Positions 7,394 to 15,792 of a DNA stretch of 64,000 nt are shown here, in pieces (the stretch's first letter is position 1; each line of letters starts with the position of its first letter). The DNA comes from DASZZZ01 sp036260375. GTDB taxonomy: Bacteria > Actinomycetota > CADDZG01 > WHSQ01. The DNA lies in contig DASZZZ010000087.1 of the NCBI GenBank assembly GCA_036260375.1, positions 26,468 through 90,467 on the forward strand, read 5' to 3'. A program made the translations under genes and the position numbers. A model generated the notes under the pieces. The model had not been told where the DNA came from and did no database searches. It saw nothing but the letters and a program-made list of their open reading frames with translations.

Positions 7394-7557
7394 TACTCCT
7401 CGAGGATGGCACTCATGGCGATGAACCACAGGCCAACGACGATGAACCATAGCGCGAGCGCCCGAACTCTCCGGTTCGAAAGGTTTCGAGCGAGGACGAC
7501 GGCATGCGTCGACAGAAGCAGCACGCCCGTGACGATGTATGAGATTCGGTAGCTCAT
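7393..7557 (-). CDS. 54-residue two-helix membrane protein, candidate RHS immunity protein
   Basis: From the ATG at 7557 the frame encodes MSYRISYIVTGVLLLSTHA, a basic loop (NLSNRRVR) and a second helix ending AMSAILEE. It is paralogous to the 50-residue protein at 5854-6006. It lies about 135 nt downstream of the RHS stop codon and is coupled through TAATG to the next membrane gene. In polymorphic-toxin loci the gene right after the toxin normally encodes immunity. A membrane-resident immunity protein would fit the hydrophobic RHS tip. Confidence 0.6.
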   Translation of the reverse strand: MSYRISYIVTGVLLLSTHAVVLARNLSNRRVRALALWFIVVGLWFIAMSAILEE

Positions 7558-7590
7558 ACGCCGCCGATCGACCACGCCAATGCCGAGCAA

Positions 7591-7683
7591 TCAGTGGGTC
7601 CGTGCTCCGCAACAAAGCCACCGCGTCCGTTCGCCGCAGGTGACTCCGAGCATACTTCCACCACCGCAGGTGACTCCCAGCAT
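7591..7683 (-). CDS. 30-residue peptide with a duplicated MLGVTCG unit
   Basis: The ATG at 7683, 9 nt after the RHS stop and preceded by GGAAG, opens a frame that reads MLGVTCGGGSMLGVTCGE and ends with three more cysteine or basic residues. The duplication of the peptide follows the 30-bp DNA repeat at 7634-7690. It could be a genuine tiny gene between toxin and immunity genes or a chance open frame in a repeat. Confidence 0.25.
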   Translation of the reverse strand: MLGVTCGGGSMLGVTCGERTRWLCCGARTH

Positions 7684-7690
7684 GCTTCCA
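7634..7690. repeat. Two-copy 30-bp tandem repeat
   Basis: Two 27-bp units, 7634-7660 and 7664-7690, differ at two positions and are offset by 30 bp. They lie immediately downstream of the RHS stop codon on the minus strand. Confidence 0.8.
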
Positions 7691-7692
7691 CT

Positions 7693-10600
7693 CTAGTCTT
7701 CCTCTTCTTCACAAGCGAAACTGATTGCCGTTCCTGCCGCGAGGAACATGCCGCCTACCAGGATCGACACGCCGGCGGTGGCACCACCGAGAGCCAATGA
7801 GGTGCTCGTGGCAAATCCCCACAGACCCGCCGTTGTCGATCCGGCGAGGCAATGCGAGCGTCCGCTTGGGTCGATCCTGTCTGTTGGATTGCCGCCGACG
7901 TAAGCGTAGGCATTCAGAGACGTGGGGTCGCTCAGTGCGTCGGACCAAGCCGGTTGCTCGGTCCAGGGCCCGTCACCGCCGTCCGGGAAACGGGTTGCCG
8001 AGAGCGGCGCCGCGCCGGCAATCTTGCTCCGCTCAGGATCGAGCTGCGTCCAGCGCGCGAGAGCCGGGTCGTAGTAGCGCGTGCCGAACTTCAGCCAGCT
8101 TGTGCCCTTGTCGTAGTAGCCCGACGCGTAGCGCCACGGGTTGGGATCGGCGGTGATCTCGCTCGCCGTGCCGAGCTCCTTGCCGTAGGGCTCGTACGCG
8201 TAGCGCCGGACGGCGTTGCCCGACACATCCGTGGTCGCCACGACCGAGCCGAGTCCGTCGAGGTGGTAGTAGAGGTCCTTCTTCGCAGCGTCGACCTCGA
8301 GCATCTGACTGAGCGTGCCGGACGGCTCGCGCACGAACCACGTGCCGTGCGGGCTACCGTTGTTCGGCCCCTGGCTCGTGAGGCCGAGTTGGCTGTAGGC
8401 CATGCGCGTGTCGCCGGCCAGGATCCGGCGGTCGGAGCTCATGTCCATGTACGCCATGGTGATCGACGCTCCTCCCGGCGGCGTCACCGACGTCATCTGG
8501 TTGCGAGAGTTGTAGCCCGCGGAGAGCCCGACCGACGTCGTCGAGAGGTTCCCGGCGCCGTCGAAGGCGTAGGTCGTCGCCCCCGACGGCGCGCTCGAGC
8601 ATGCCGGCGCGGTCACGCTTCCGGGTGCGCTCCAGCAGATCTCGTTCGCGGCGTCGTAGGCGTACGTCGTCACCGAGCCCGCGATCGTCTTCTTGGTGAT
8701 GTTGCCGCGGTCGTCGTACTCGTACGAGTAGTCTGTGCCCGACGCGGCGTCGGCCTTCGTGAGCCTGCCGATGCCGTCGTAGTCGTAGCTCACCTTGACG
8801 CCGTCTCGTCCCGTGAAGCTCTCCCGGCGGTTCGTGTCCGTGTCGACGCCCGCGACGGTGTCGCGGTAGGAGTAGCGAGAGTACGAGATGTACGCCGCGC
8901 TCGGGGACGGACACTTCCTCTCCTCGTCGGTGCCCTGACTCGGAGACGACGTCGGCCGCGTTCCCTTGTACGAGAAGGTGCAGAGGAGCCGGCGCGACTT
9001 GTCGTAGACCGACTCGTTCTTGACGTCGCCCGGATAGACGATCTTCGTCCGCAGGTTGCGGTCGTTGTGCTCGAAGGTCACCGTGCGGCCCTCGAAGTCG
9101 GTGAGGCTCGAGATCAGGTTCACCTCGTCGTAGGCGTAGGCGACTGTCTTCGTCCCGGACGCGTCCGTCGCCTCCAACGTCTTGAGGTTCGATGCGGCGT
9201 CGTAACCGTAGGTGATCGATGCCGCCGGCGACTGCGGCGTCTGCTTCACCATGCGGTTGAGCTCGTCGTACACGAAGCTCTCGGCGCCCTGATTGTCCTT
9301 GCGCGTCGTCAGGTTTCCGTTGAGATCGTACTGATACGTGACCCAGGTGGTGTCCGAGCTGTCGGGTGGGATGAGCTCTTCTTCGGCGACCGCCGTCTGG
9401 ATGGGCGTCTCGCCCGACGCGGGCTTGGCGATGTCGATGCGCGTGACGCGATCGAGGGCGTCGTACGTGAACGTCGACACGTTGCCGCGCCCGTCGGTCG
9501 TCGTCTTGACGCGGCTCGCGCCGTCGTACGTGAACGTCACGGTCCCGTGGGCGCCAGGCGGGTCGATCTTCGTGAGGTTGCCGGCGGCGTCGTACGAGAG
9601 CAGGGTGTCGTTTCCCTGTGGCAGTCCGGCGCACGCGTCGCCGTCGACGTTGCGATCGAGCACGATCGCGCCCGATGCGTCGGTGAGAGCGGGTGGCTGG
9701 TCGATGCGCGTGAGGCTGCCGTCGGCTCTGTAGCAGTACTGGAACCTCACCGGCTTCGCAAGGTCCGTCTCGTTGAGGGCGCGGATCAGGTTGCCGTCGT
9801 CGTCGTACTCGTACTGCCACGTGGGAGCGGCGCTCTCTCCGCCGGTCGAGAAGTCGTGCACGCCAGTCGGGAAGTGCGGGTTCTGCGCGCTGTCGTACGA
9901 CATGTACGCCTGGCCCCCGGTCGGAAGCGAGACCTGCGTCAGGTTGTCGTTCTCGAACGTGGCGGTCATCGTGCCGGACTCCGACACGCCCGCCTCGGCG
10001 AGCTCGATGACGTTGGAGTTCGAGTCGTACTTGCTCGAGCGCTTGTTGCCCTTGGCGTCGATCACCTTGACGACGCGGTCGTGACGGTCGTAGCAGTAGG
10101 TCGTCGTGTCGTCCTTGCCGGCCGGCAGATCGGTTCGAGGTCCGTTCACGACCGTGCGCGCGACGGCCTTGGGGTCGTCGCAGCCGTTCGTGTCGGCGTG
10201 ATACGTGAACGTCGTCGTCGGACCGCTGATGTTGCGGACGATCGCCTCGACCTTCCGAGTGTCGCCGACGTAGCGCACGACCGTGCTCAAGCCGCGTGGA
10301 TCGGTTATCCGGTTGAGCCGTCCGAGGCTGTCGTAGGAGTACGACGTCTTCTTTCCGACGTTCTGGTCGTTTGGGTCGGGCGTGTAGCTCGCGATCTCGA
10401 ACGACGCGAGGCGGTAGTCGGGCGTGCCCGCGAACTGCTGGTACGAGTACCTGAACGTGCGGCCGACGGAGCTGTCCGTGACCGTGCTCACGAGGCCGCC
10501 GGCGTACGAGAACGTCACCGTGCGGTTCTGCGTGTCGGTGATGCGCGTCAGGTTGCCGGACGCGTCGTAGGCGAACGTGATGTCGTTGCCGTTCTTGTCC

Positions 10601-12474
10601 TTGTGGATCTTCAGGTCGCCCGTCGTCTCGTCGAAGACGTACTTCGACTTGTCGTGCCAGTCGAGCACGTACTCGTTGGCGGCGTCGTGGTGCTCGAGCG
10701 TGGCGTGGAGCCCCGGTTCGGCCGCCGGCGCGTAGGTGCCCTCCGGGTTCTTGTCGAAGCGCACGCGGTAGCCCGACGGACCGACGAAGACCGCGCGGCC
10801 GGGTGCGTCGTTGGGGAACTCCAGACGTACGGTTGACCCCGTGCCCCAGAACCACCCCTGCGACAGGTCCGCCTCGTCGTACGACGTCGTGAGGCTGTTG
10901 TAGAAGCGGTCGAGCGTCAGGTCGAGGCCCGTCCCGGAGATGGAGAGGTCGGTGGCCTTCAGCAGCAGGTTGCCGGTCGCGACGTTGACCTTGAGCTCGT
11001 TGCGGTCGTTGAGCCGCTGCGCCTCGAAATTGTAGAAGTCGCGTTCGCCGATGCCCTCGAACTTGGCCGGCGTCGACTCGCTGAAGTCGACGACGAGCTT
11101 CGGCCCCTTGTCCGCGGCCTCGGGATGGTCGCCGGAGACGAAGTAGAGCACCGTGTCGGTCGTCTCGGGCGCCTGCTTGGCGAGCACGCCGTTGTTGGCG
11201 AAGACGCCCGTGACCCAGTCCCTTACGAGCCACGTCGCGTCGAAGCTACGGTAGCCGCTGCTCTGGCCGGAGAGCGTCCGCCGCCCCGCGTCGGTCGTCC
11301 CGAAGTCGCCTCCCGCCGTGGACCACGAGTTGACGCCGTCGTACTTCTGCCACGTCGCCGAGTTCGTCCACGGCTTCTTGGCGCGGCGCAGGACGTAGTC
11401 GGCGTTCTGCGCGAGGCCCGTCGTCTTCGTGTGATCCATGTAGAGCGAGACGACCCCCGAGGCGACCGTGGCGGTCGACGGGATGCTCGAGAGGTCGAAC
11501 CGCAGGAGGCCGCGGCGCTTGGCGGACCCGGTGTAGCCCACGCGCACGTAGTCGGCGCCCGACCCGCAGTTCGAGCTCGTCTCGCTGCCGCCGTTGCCGA
11601 TCCAGCAGTCGCGACTGGGCGGTCGCAGCGTGTAGGTCGGGTCGACGACGACGGGGTAGCGCCGCGCCGGGTCGGCGAGCCACGCGGGGTCGGTGACGAG
11701 GGCGACGGCAAGGCCGGAGTCGGTGCGGACCACGTCGTACGAGATGTGCCGGGCGGTCGTCTCGACGCCCGCGGCGTCGTACGCCACCGGTGGGTCGAGC
11801 GACGCGACGACCTCGCCGTCGGACGTCTCGACGTCGATGCCGCCGATCTCGTTCGCCGTCGCGGTGACGCCGGGGCTCGTGCGAAGCGAGAACGTGAACG
11901 ACGAGAGCGCGTCCGGCCCCGACAGCACGAACGCCTCCTTGACGCCCGAGGGCCGCGCCTCGTACACGACGTCGACGCCGGGGAGGACGCCGTCGTACAC
12001 GGCTTCGGCGCCGGCGGTCGCCGGCGAGCCGCTCGCGCCGTGCAGCTCGAACTCCACCCAGTGGTCGTCGGTCTCGATGCGGACGGGCGTATCGGCGACG
12101 TCCTGCGGCAGGTACAGCGTGTACGAGTTGGCGGCGTTCTCGTACGCGTAGCCCGGCCGCGACGAGGGGACGAGCCGGTTGTCGATCCGGCGCCACTCCC
12201 CGCCGGCGTCGCGGTAGTGGATCGGCCCCGCGAACGCCTCGGTCCGGAACGTCCCGTCCGGCAGCGTGTACGTCCGAGATGTCGCCGTCCGTCGTGCGAC
12301 GAGCTCCACGACGTCCGGCGCCGAGAACGCGTCCGCGCCGTCCGGCGGCGCGCTCGTGTCGTTCGCCGCGGCGCGCGCCGCGGCGACGTCGTGCGGCGCC
12401 GCGGGCAGGCCGGCGACGACCAGGGCCACGGAAGAGAGCGCGATCGTTCCAACTCGGACGAGGCCGCCTAGCAC
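7693..12474 (-). CDS. Secreted RHS/YD-repeat protein, WapA-like, with a short hydrophobic C-terminal tip
   Basis: The GTG at 12474 behind a GGGGGAAG site gives 1593 residues; longer upstream frames add only arginine-rich shadow sequence. In order: signal peptide (about 1-27), a WapA-like N-terminal region, a DNRLRE-type module (about 285-465), a DUF6531-like segment (about 485-560), many YD repeats (about 600-1390), and the RHS core with DLYYHLDGLGS, RYYDPALARWTQLDPE and NPTDRIDPSGRS. The tip is only about 54 residues, hydrophobic and glycine-rich, and ends CEEEED. RHS proteins carry variable C-terminal toxins released after core autoproteolysis. Here no nuclease or other known toxin fold is visible, and a membrane-acting tip is inferred. 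Small membrane proteins follow directly downstream. Confidence 0.9.
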   Translation of the reverse strand: MLGGLVRVGTIALSSVALVVAGLPAAPHDVAAARAAANDTSAPPDGADAFSAPDVVELVARRTATSRTYTLPDGTFRTEAFAGPIHYRDAGGEWRRIDNRLVPSSRPGYAYENAANSYTLYLPQDVADTPVRIETDDHWVEFELHGASGSPATAGAEAVYDGVLPGVDVVYEARPSGVKEAFVLSGPDALSSFTFSLRTSPGVTATANEIGGIDVETSDGEVVASLDPPVAYDAAGVETTARHISYDVVRTDSGLAVALVTDPAWLADPARRYPVVVDPTYTLRPPSRDCWIGNGGSETSSNCGSGADYVRVGYTGSAKRRGLLRFDLSSIPSTATVASGVVSLYMDHTKTTGLAQNADYVLRRAKKPWTNSATWQKYDGVNSWSTAGGDFGTTDAGRRTLSGQSSGYRSFDATWLVRDWVTGVFANNGVLAKQAPETTDTVLYFVSGDHPEAADKGPKLVVDFSESTPAKFEGIGERDFYNFEAQRLNDRNELKVNVATGNLLLKATDLSISGTGLDLTLDRFYNSLTTSYDEADLSQGWFWGTGSTVRLEFPNDAPGRAVFVGPSGYRVRFDKNPEGTYAPAAEPGLHATLEHHDAANEYVLDWHDKSKYVFDETTGDLKIHKDKNGNDITFAYDASGNLTRITDTQNRTVTFSYAGGLVSTVTDSSVGRTFRYSYQQFAGTPDYRLASFEIASYTPDPNDQNVGKKTSYSYDSLGRLNRITDPRGLSTVVRYVGDTRKVEAIVRNISGPTTTFTYHADTNGCDDPKAVARTVVNGPRTDLPAGKDDTTTYCYDRHDRVVKVIDAKGNKRSSKYDSNSNVIELAEAGVSESGTMTATFENDNLTQVSLPTGGQAYMSYDSAQNPHFPTGVHDFSTGGESAAPTWQYEYDDDGNLIRALNETDLAKPVRFQYCYRADGSLTRIDQPPALTDASGAIVLDRNVDGDACAGLPQGNDTLLSYDAAGNLTKIDPPGAHGTVTFTYDGASRVKTTTDGRGNVSTFTYDALDRVTRIDIAKPASGETPIQTAVAEEELIPPDSSDTTWVTYQYDLNGNLTTRKDNQGAESFVYDELNRMVKQTPQSPAASITYGYDAASNLKTLEATDASGTKTVAYAYDEVNLISSLTDFEGRTVTFEHNDRNLRTKIVYPGDVKNESVYDKSRRLLCTFSYKGTRPTSSPSQGTDEERKCPSPSAAYISYSRYSYRDTVAGVDTDTNRRESFTGRDGVKVSYDYDGIGRLTKADAASGTDYSYEYDDRGNITKKTIAGSVTTYAYDAANEICWSAPGSVTAPACSSAPSGATTYAFDGAGNLSTTSVGLSAGYNSRNQMTSVTPPGGASITMAYMDMSSDRRILAGDTRMAYSQLGLTSQGPNNGSPHGTWFVREPSGTLSQMLEVDAAKKDLYYHLDGLGSVVATTDVSGNAVRRYAYEPYGKELGTASEITADPNPWRYASGYYDKGTSWLKFGTRYYDPALARWTQLDPERSKIAGAAPLSATRFPDGGDGPWTEQPAWSDALSDPTSLNAYAYVGGNPTDRIDPSGRSHCLAGSTTAGLWGFATSTSLALGGATAGVSILVGGMFLAAGTAISFACEEEED

Positions 12475-12642
12475 CGGTGCTTCCCCCTGTCCCGCGCCGA
12501 GCCCCCCGCCCGGACGTTGAACGTAGTCTCTTCGTCGGAGGGCGGAAGTCAAGACCCGTTTTCGGGCACGTCCCGGTCGCGCGGACCAAGAGCGGTCAAC
12601 GGCGCCGCGACGGCGCGCGCCGCGCGGCGGTACGCTCGCGCC

Positions 12643-13428
12643 ATGGTGCTTCGACGCGACGACGCCGACGGCGTCGCGGTGATCACGTTCGACCGGCCCG
12701 ACGTCCTCAACGCGTTCGACGACGAGCTCGGCGCGCGCGTGCTCGAGGAGGTCCGCAGCGCAGCCGCCGACGACTCCGTGAGGTGCATCGTGCTGACGGG
12801 GGCCGGGCGCGCGTTCTCGTCGGGCGAGGACCTCGGCGCCCTCGTCGAGGGCTACCGCAGCGGCGACCCGCCCGAGCTCGGCAAGACGCTCGTCGATCGT
12901 TACAACCCGCTGATCCGCGCGATCCGCGCCGCGCCGAAGCCGGTCGTCGCGGCCGTCAACGGCGTCGCCGCGGGGGCCGGCGCCAGCATCGCCCTCGCGT
13001 GCGACTTCCGCATCGCCTCGGAGCACGCCAAGCTCGTCATCGCGTTCGTCAAGGTCGGGCTCGTGCCCGACTCCGGCGCGCTCTGGTTCCTCACCAAGAT
13101 GGTCGGTGCGGCGCACGCGTTCGAGGTCGCCGCCACCGGCGACCCCATCGGGTCCGAGGACGCGCTGCGACTCGGGCTCTTCACGCGCGTCGTGCCCGCC
13201 GCCGAGTTCGACGACGCGTGGCGCTCGTTCGCGCTCGACCTCGCGCGCGGCCCCACGGTCGCGTACCGGCTCACCAAGACCCTCGCGAACGCCGCCGCGG
13301 AGCGGTCGCTCGACGACCAGCTCGACGCCGAGGTCGAGGCTCAGACGGAGGCCGGCAGCAGCGCCGACCACCTCGAAGGCGTACGAGCGTTCCTCGACAA
13401 GCGCAAGCCGAGCTTCGAGGGCCGTTAG
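12643..13428 (+). CDS. Enoyl-CoA hydratase/isomerase family protein
   Basis: A 261-residue crotonase-fold protein, the usual family length. The ATG at 12643 starts at the conserved strand (VAVITFDRPDVLNAF). The oxyanion-hole regions appear as AFSSGEDL (about residues 62-69) and NGVAAGAGASIALACDFRIA (about 106-125). The acid region reads KVGLVPDSGALWF, with Asp where classical hydratases have Glu, as in PaaG-type isomerases. It may act in phenylacetate or fatty acyl-CoA breakdown. It is divergent from the RHS gene and 98 bp upstream of the tyrosine-degradation genes, so it may share their context. Confidence 0.85.
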   Translation: MVLRRDDADGVAVITFDRPDVLNAFDDELGARVLEEVRSAAADDSVRCIVLTGAGRAFSSGEDLGALVEGYRSGDPPELGKTLVDRYNPLIRAIRAAPKPVVAAVNGVAAGAGASIALACDFRIASEHAKLVIAFVKVGLVPDSGALWFLTKMVGAAHAFEVAATGDPIGSEDALRLGLFTRVVPAAEFDDAWRSFALDLARGPTVAYRLTKTLANAAAERSLDDQLDAEVEAQTEAGSSADHLEGVRAFLDKRKPSFEGR

Positions 13429-13526
13429 CGGCACGCCGTCCCGAGCGACGGCGGGCTCCACACGCCGCCGAGCGACGCCGGCGCGCGGATATCCTGGATG
13501 CTTACGCCAACGAGGAGGTGGAGCCG

Positions 13527-14624
13527 GTGACCGGCACGCACGACGCTTTCCCGATTCTCGGAATCGACTACGTCCAGTTCTTCGTCGGCAACGCCAAGCA
13601 GGCCGCGCACTACTACCGGGCGCTGGGGTTCGAGCCCGTCGCCTACATGGGGCTCGAGACGGGCTCGCGCGACCGCGTGTCGTGGTGCGTGCGCCAGGGC
13701 GACATCCGGTTCGTGCTCACCGGCGCTCTGGGTCCCGACAGTCCCATCACCGACCACGTCAAGCTCCACGGCGACGGCGTCCACGACGTCGCGCTGCGCG
13801 TGCCGGACGCGGAGGAGGCCTATCGGGTCGCGGTCGAGCGCGGCGCGCGCGGCGTCGCCGAGCCCGAGGTGTTCGAGGACGAGCACGGCAAGGTCGTCAA
13901 GGCGGCGATCGCGACCTACGGCGAGACGGTGCACTCGCTGATCAGCCGCCAGGACTACTCGGGCGCGTTCTTTCCCGGGTTCCGGGCCGTCGAGGGAGCC
14001 GGTGACGGCACCGGCTTCGGGCTGAAGCACATCGACCACGTCGTCGGCAACGTCGAGCTCGGCAAGATGCAGGAATGGGTCGAGTTCTACGAGCGCATCA
14101 TGGGCTTCACCGAGCTGCGTCACTTCTCCGACGAGGAGATCTCGACCGAGTACTCCGCGCTGATGTCGAAGGTCGTGTGGGACGGCAACGGGAAGATCAA
14201 GCTGCCGATCAACGAGCCGGCCGAGGGCAAGCGCAAGTCGCAGATCGAGGAATACCTCGAGTACTACCGCTCGCCCGGCGTGCAGCACATCGCGATGGCG
14301 ACCGAGGACATCGTCGCGACGGTCGAGGCGATGCGGAGCGCGGGCATCGAGTTCCTGCGCGTCCCGGCGACGTACTACGAGGACGCCAAGGCGCGCGTGC
14401 CCGAGATCGCCGACAAGATCGACGGGTTGCAGCGCAACGGCATCCTCGTCGACAAGGACGAGGACGGCTACCTGCTGCAGATCTTCAGCAAGCCGGTGCA
14501 GGACCGGCCGACGGTGTTCTACGAGGTCATCGAGCGCCACGGCGCCAAGGGCTTCGGGGCCGGCAACTTCAAGGCGTTGTTCGAGGCGATCGAGCGCGAG
14601 CAGGCGGCGAGGGGGAACCTCTGA
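13527..14624 (+). CDS. hpd: 4-hydroxyphenylpyruvate dioxygenase
   Basis: This non-haem iron enzyme converts 4-hydroxyphenylpyruvate to homogentisate in tyrosine breakdown. The GTG at 13527 follows a GAGGAGG site by about 8 nt and gives 365 residues, typical for the family. Two VOC halves are visible (about 11-135 and 166-335). Predicted iron ligands are His171 (KHIDHVVGN), His254 (GVQHIAMAT) and Glu333 (FYEVIERHG). The C-terminal block GNGILV-like NGILVDKDEDGYLLQIF and the GAGNFKALF helix are diagnostic. The stop overlaps the next start as TGATG, so translation is probably coupled to homogentisate dioxygenase. Confidence 0.95.
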   Translation: MTGTHDAFPILGIDYVQFFVGNAKQAAHYYRALGFEPVAYMGLETGSRDRVSWCVRQGDIRFVLTGALGPDSPITDHVKLHGDGVHDVALRVPDAEEAYRVAVERGARGVAEPEVFEDEHGKVVKAAIATYGETVHSLISRQDYSGAFFPGFRAVEGAGDGTGFGLKHIDHVVGNVELGKMQEWVEFYERIMGFTELRHFSDEEISTEYSALMSKVVWDGNGKIKLPINEPAEGKRKSQIEEYLEYYRSPGVQHIAMATEDIVATVEAMRSAGIEFLRVPATYYEDAKARVPEIADKIDGLQRNGILVDKDEDGYLLQIFSKPVQDRPTVFYEVIERHGAKGFGAGNFKALFEAIEREQAARGNL

Positions 14625-15742
14625 TGGAAGTCGTGTTCTCGAAGGGCAAGGTCGCGAAGCAGGCGCACGTCTCGCTTCCCGAGGGGACGTTCGAGGAGGA
14701 GCACGGGCGCGAGACGTTCTTCGGGCGCGCGTCGCACCTGTACCGGGCGCATCCGCCGACCGCGTGGACGCGCATCGAGGGACCGCTGCGCCCGCGCGCA
14801 TTCAACCTCAACGAGATGAAGCCGGACGACCGCGTCGACGCCAACGCGACGTGGCAGCTCGTCGCCGGCAACGACGAGGTGAGGCTCTACGTCAGCCGGC
14901 GCTCGGAGCCGATGCCGTACTTCCTGCGCGACGCCGACGGCGACGTCTGCTACTTCGTGCATCGCGGCAGCGGCACGATCGAGACCGACTACGGCCCCCT
15001 GAGCTACGGAGTCGGCGACTACGTCATCGTGCCCAAGGGCACGACGCACCGCGTCGTCCCCGACACCGACGACAACTTCTTCTTCGTGATCGAGGGCTCG
15101 GGCGAGTACCGCATCCCGGACCGCGGGCTCATGGGCCGTCACGCGCAGTTCGATCCGGGCGTGCTCGAGGTACCCGAGCCCGACCCGCACGAGGAGGCCG
15201 GCGAGTTCGAGGTGCGCGTCAAGCGCGACGGCACGTTCACGTCGCTGTTCTTCGCGTGGCACCCGCTCGACGTCGTCGGGTGGCAGGGCGACCTGTGCCC
15301 GGTCAAGCTCAACGTGCTGCAGCACCGTCCGGTGTACTCGCCGAGCTATCACATGCCTCCGTCGGCGCACTGCACGTTCGCCAACGACGGCTTCGTGATC
15401 TGCTCGTTCGTGCCGCGGCCGCTCGAGGAGGATCCCGAGGTTCTGAAGGTGCCCTTCTACCACGCCAACATCGACGCGGACGAAGTGCTCTTCTATCACT
15501 CGGGGAACTACTTCAGCCGCGCCGGCATCGACGTCGGCTACATGACGCTGCACCCGCAGGGCGTCCACCACGGGCCGCAGCCGGCCGCGATCGAGAAGGC
15601 GAAGAGCCTCCAGCGCACGGAGGAGGTGGCGGTCATGGTCGAGACCGAGAAGCCGCTCGTCGTGTCGCCCGAAGGCCACGCGGTGGTGATCACGGAGTAC
15701 GAGACGTCGTGGGCCCGGGGCATGGGCCTGCTCGACGAGTGA
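14624..15742 (+). CDS. hmgA: Homogentisate 1,2-dioxygenase (actinobacterial type)
   Basis: The ATG shares one base with the hpd stop. The 372-residue product is shorter than the 430-450 residue proteobacterial and human enzymes but matches the HGD cupin group of actinobacteria. Visible features are an N-terminal cupin (DGDVCYFVHRGSGTIETDYG, then GDYVIVPKGTTHRV), a middle FKL-type segment, and the C-terminal metal-site region ending LHPQGVHHGPQP. It would open the homogentisate ring to maleylacetoacetate. The neighbours hpd and an FAH-family gene support the assignment. Confidence 0.88.
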   Translation: MEVVFSKGKVAKQAHVSLPEGTFEEEHGRETFFGRASHLYRAHPPTAWTRIEGPLRPRAFNLNEMKPDDRVDANATWQLVAGNDEVRLYVSRRSEPMPYFLRDADGDVCYFVHRGSGTIETDYGPLSYGVGDYVIVPKGTTHRVVPDTDDNFFFVIEGSGEYRIPDRGLMGRHAQFDPGVLEVPEPDPHEEAGEFEVRVKRDGTFTSLFFAWHPLDVVGWQGDLCPVKLNVLQHRPVYSPSYHMPPSAHCTFANDGFVICSFVPRPLEEDPEVLKVPFYHANIDADEVLFYHSGNYFSRAGIDVGYMTLHPQGVHHGPQPAAIEKAKSLQRTEEVAVMVETEKPLVVSPEGHAVVITEYETSWARGMGLLDE

Positions 15743-15792
15743 CGCGCCGCGTGGCGTCCGTGGTCTTCGTGCGTGTGACTCGGACATCCTGA

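Noticed and set aside
1..7700. Insertion sequences as the cause of the scrambled array
   Set aside because: I found no transposase frame and no terminal inverted repeats; the breaks look like recombination between related modules.
7852..12471. Long plus-strand open frames opposite the RHS gene
   Set aside because: They are Arg/Val-rich mirror frames caused by codon bias; the minus-strand frame carries the YD repeats and core motifs.
12475..13461. Open frame extending the RHS protein about 330 residues upstream
   Set aside because: The extension is low-complexity Arg/Val/Glu sequence antisense to the enoyl-CoA hydratase gene. A signal peptide right after the GTG at 12474 marks the true start.
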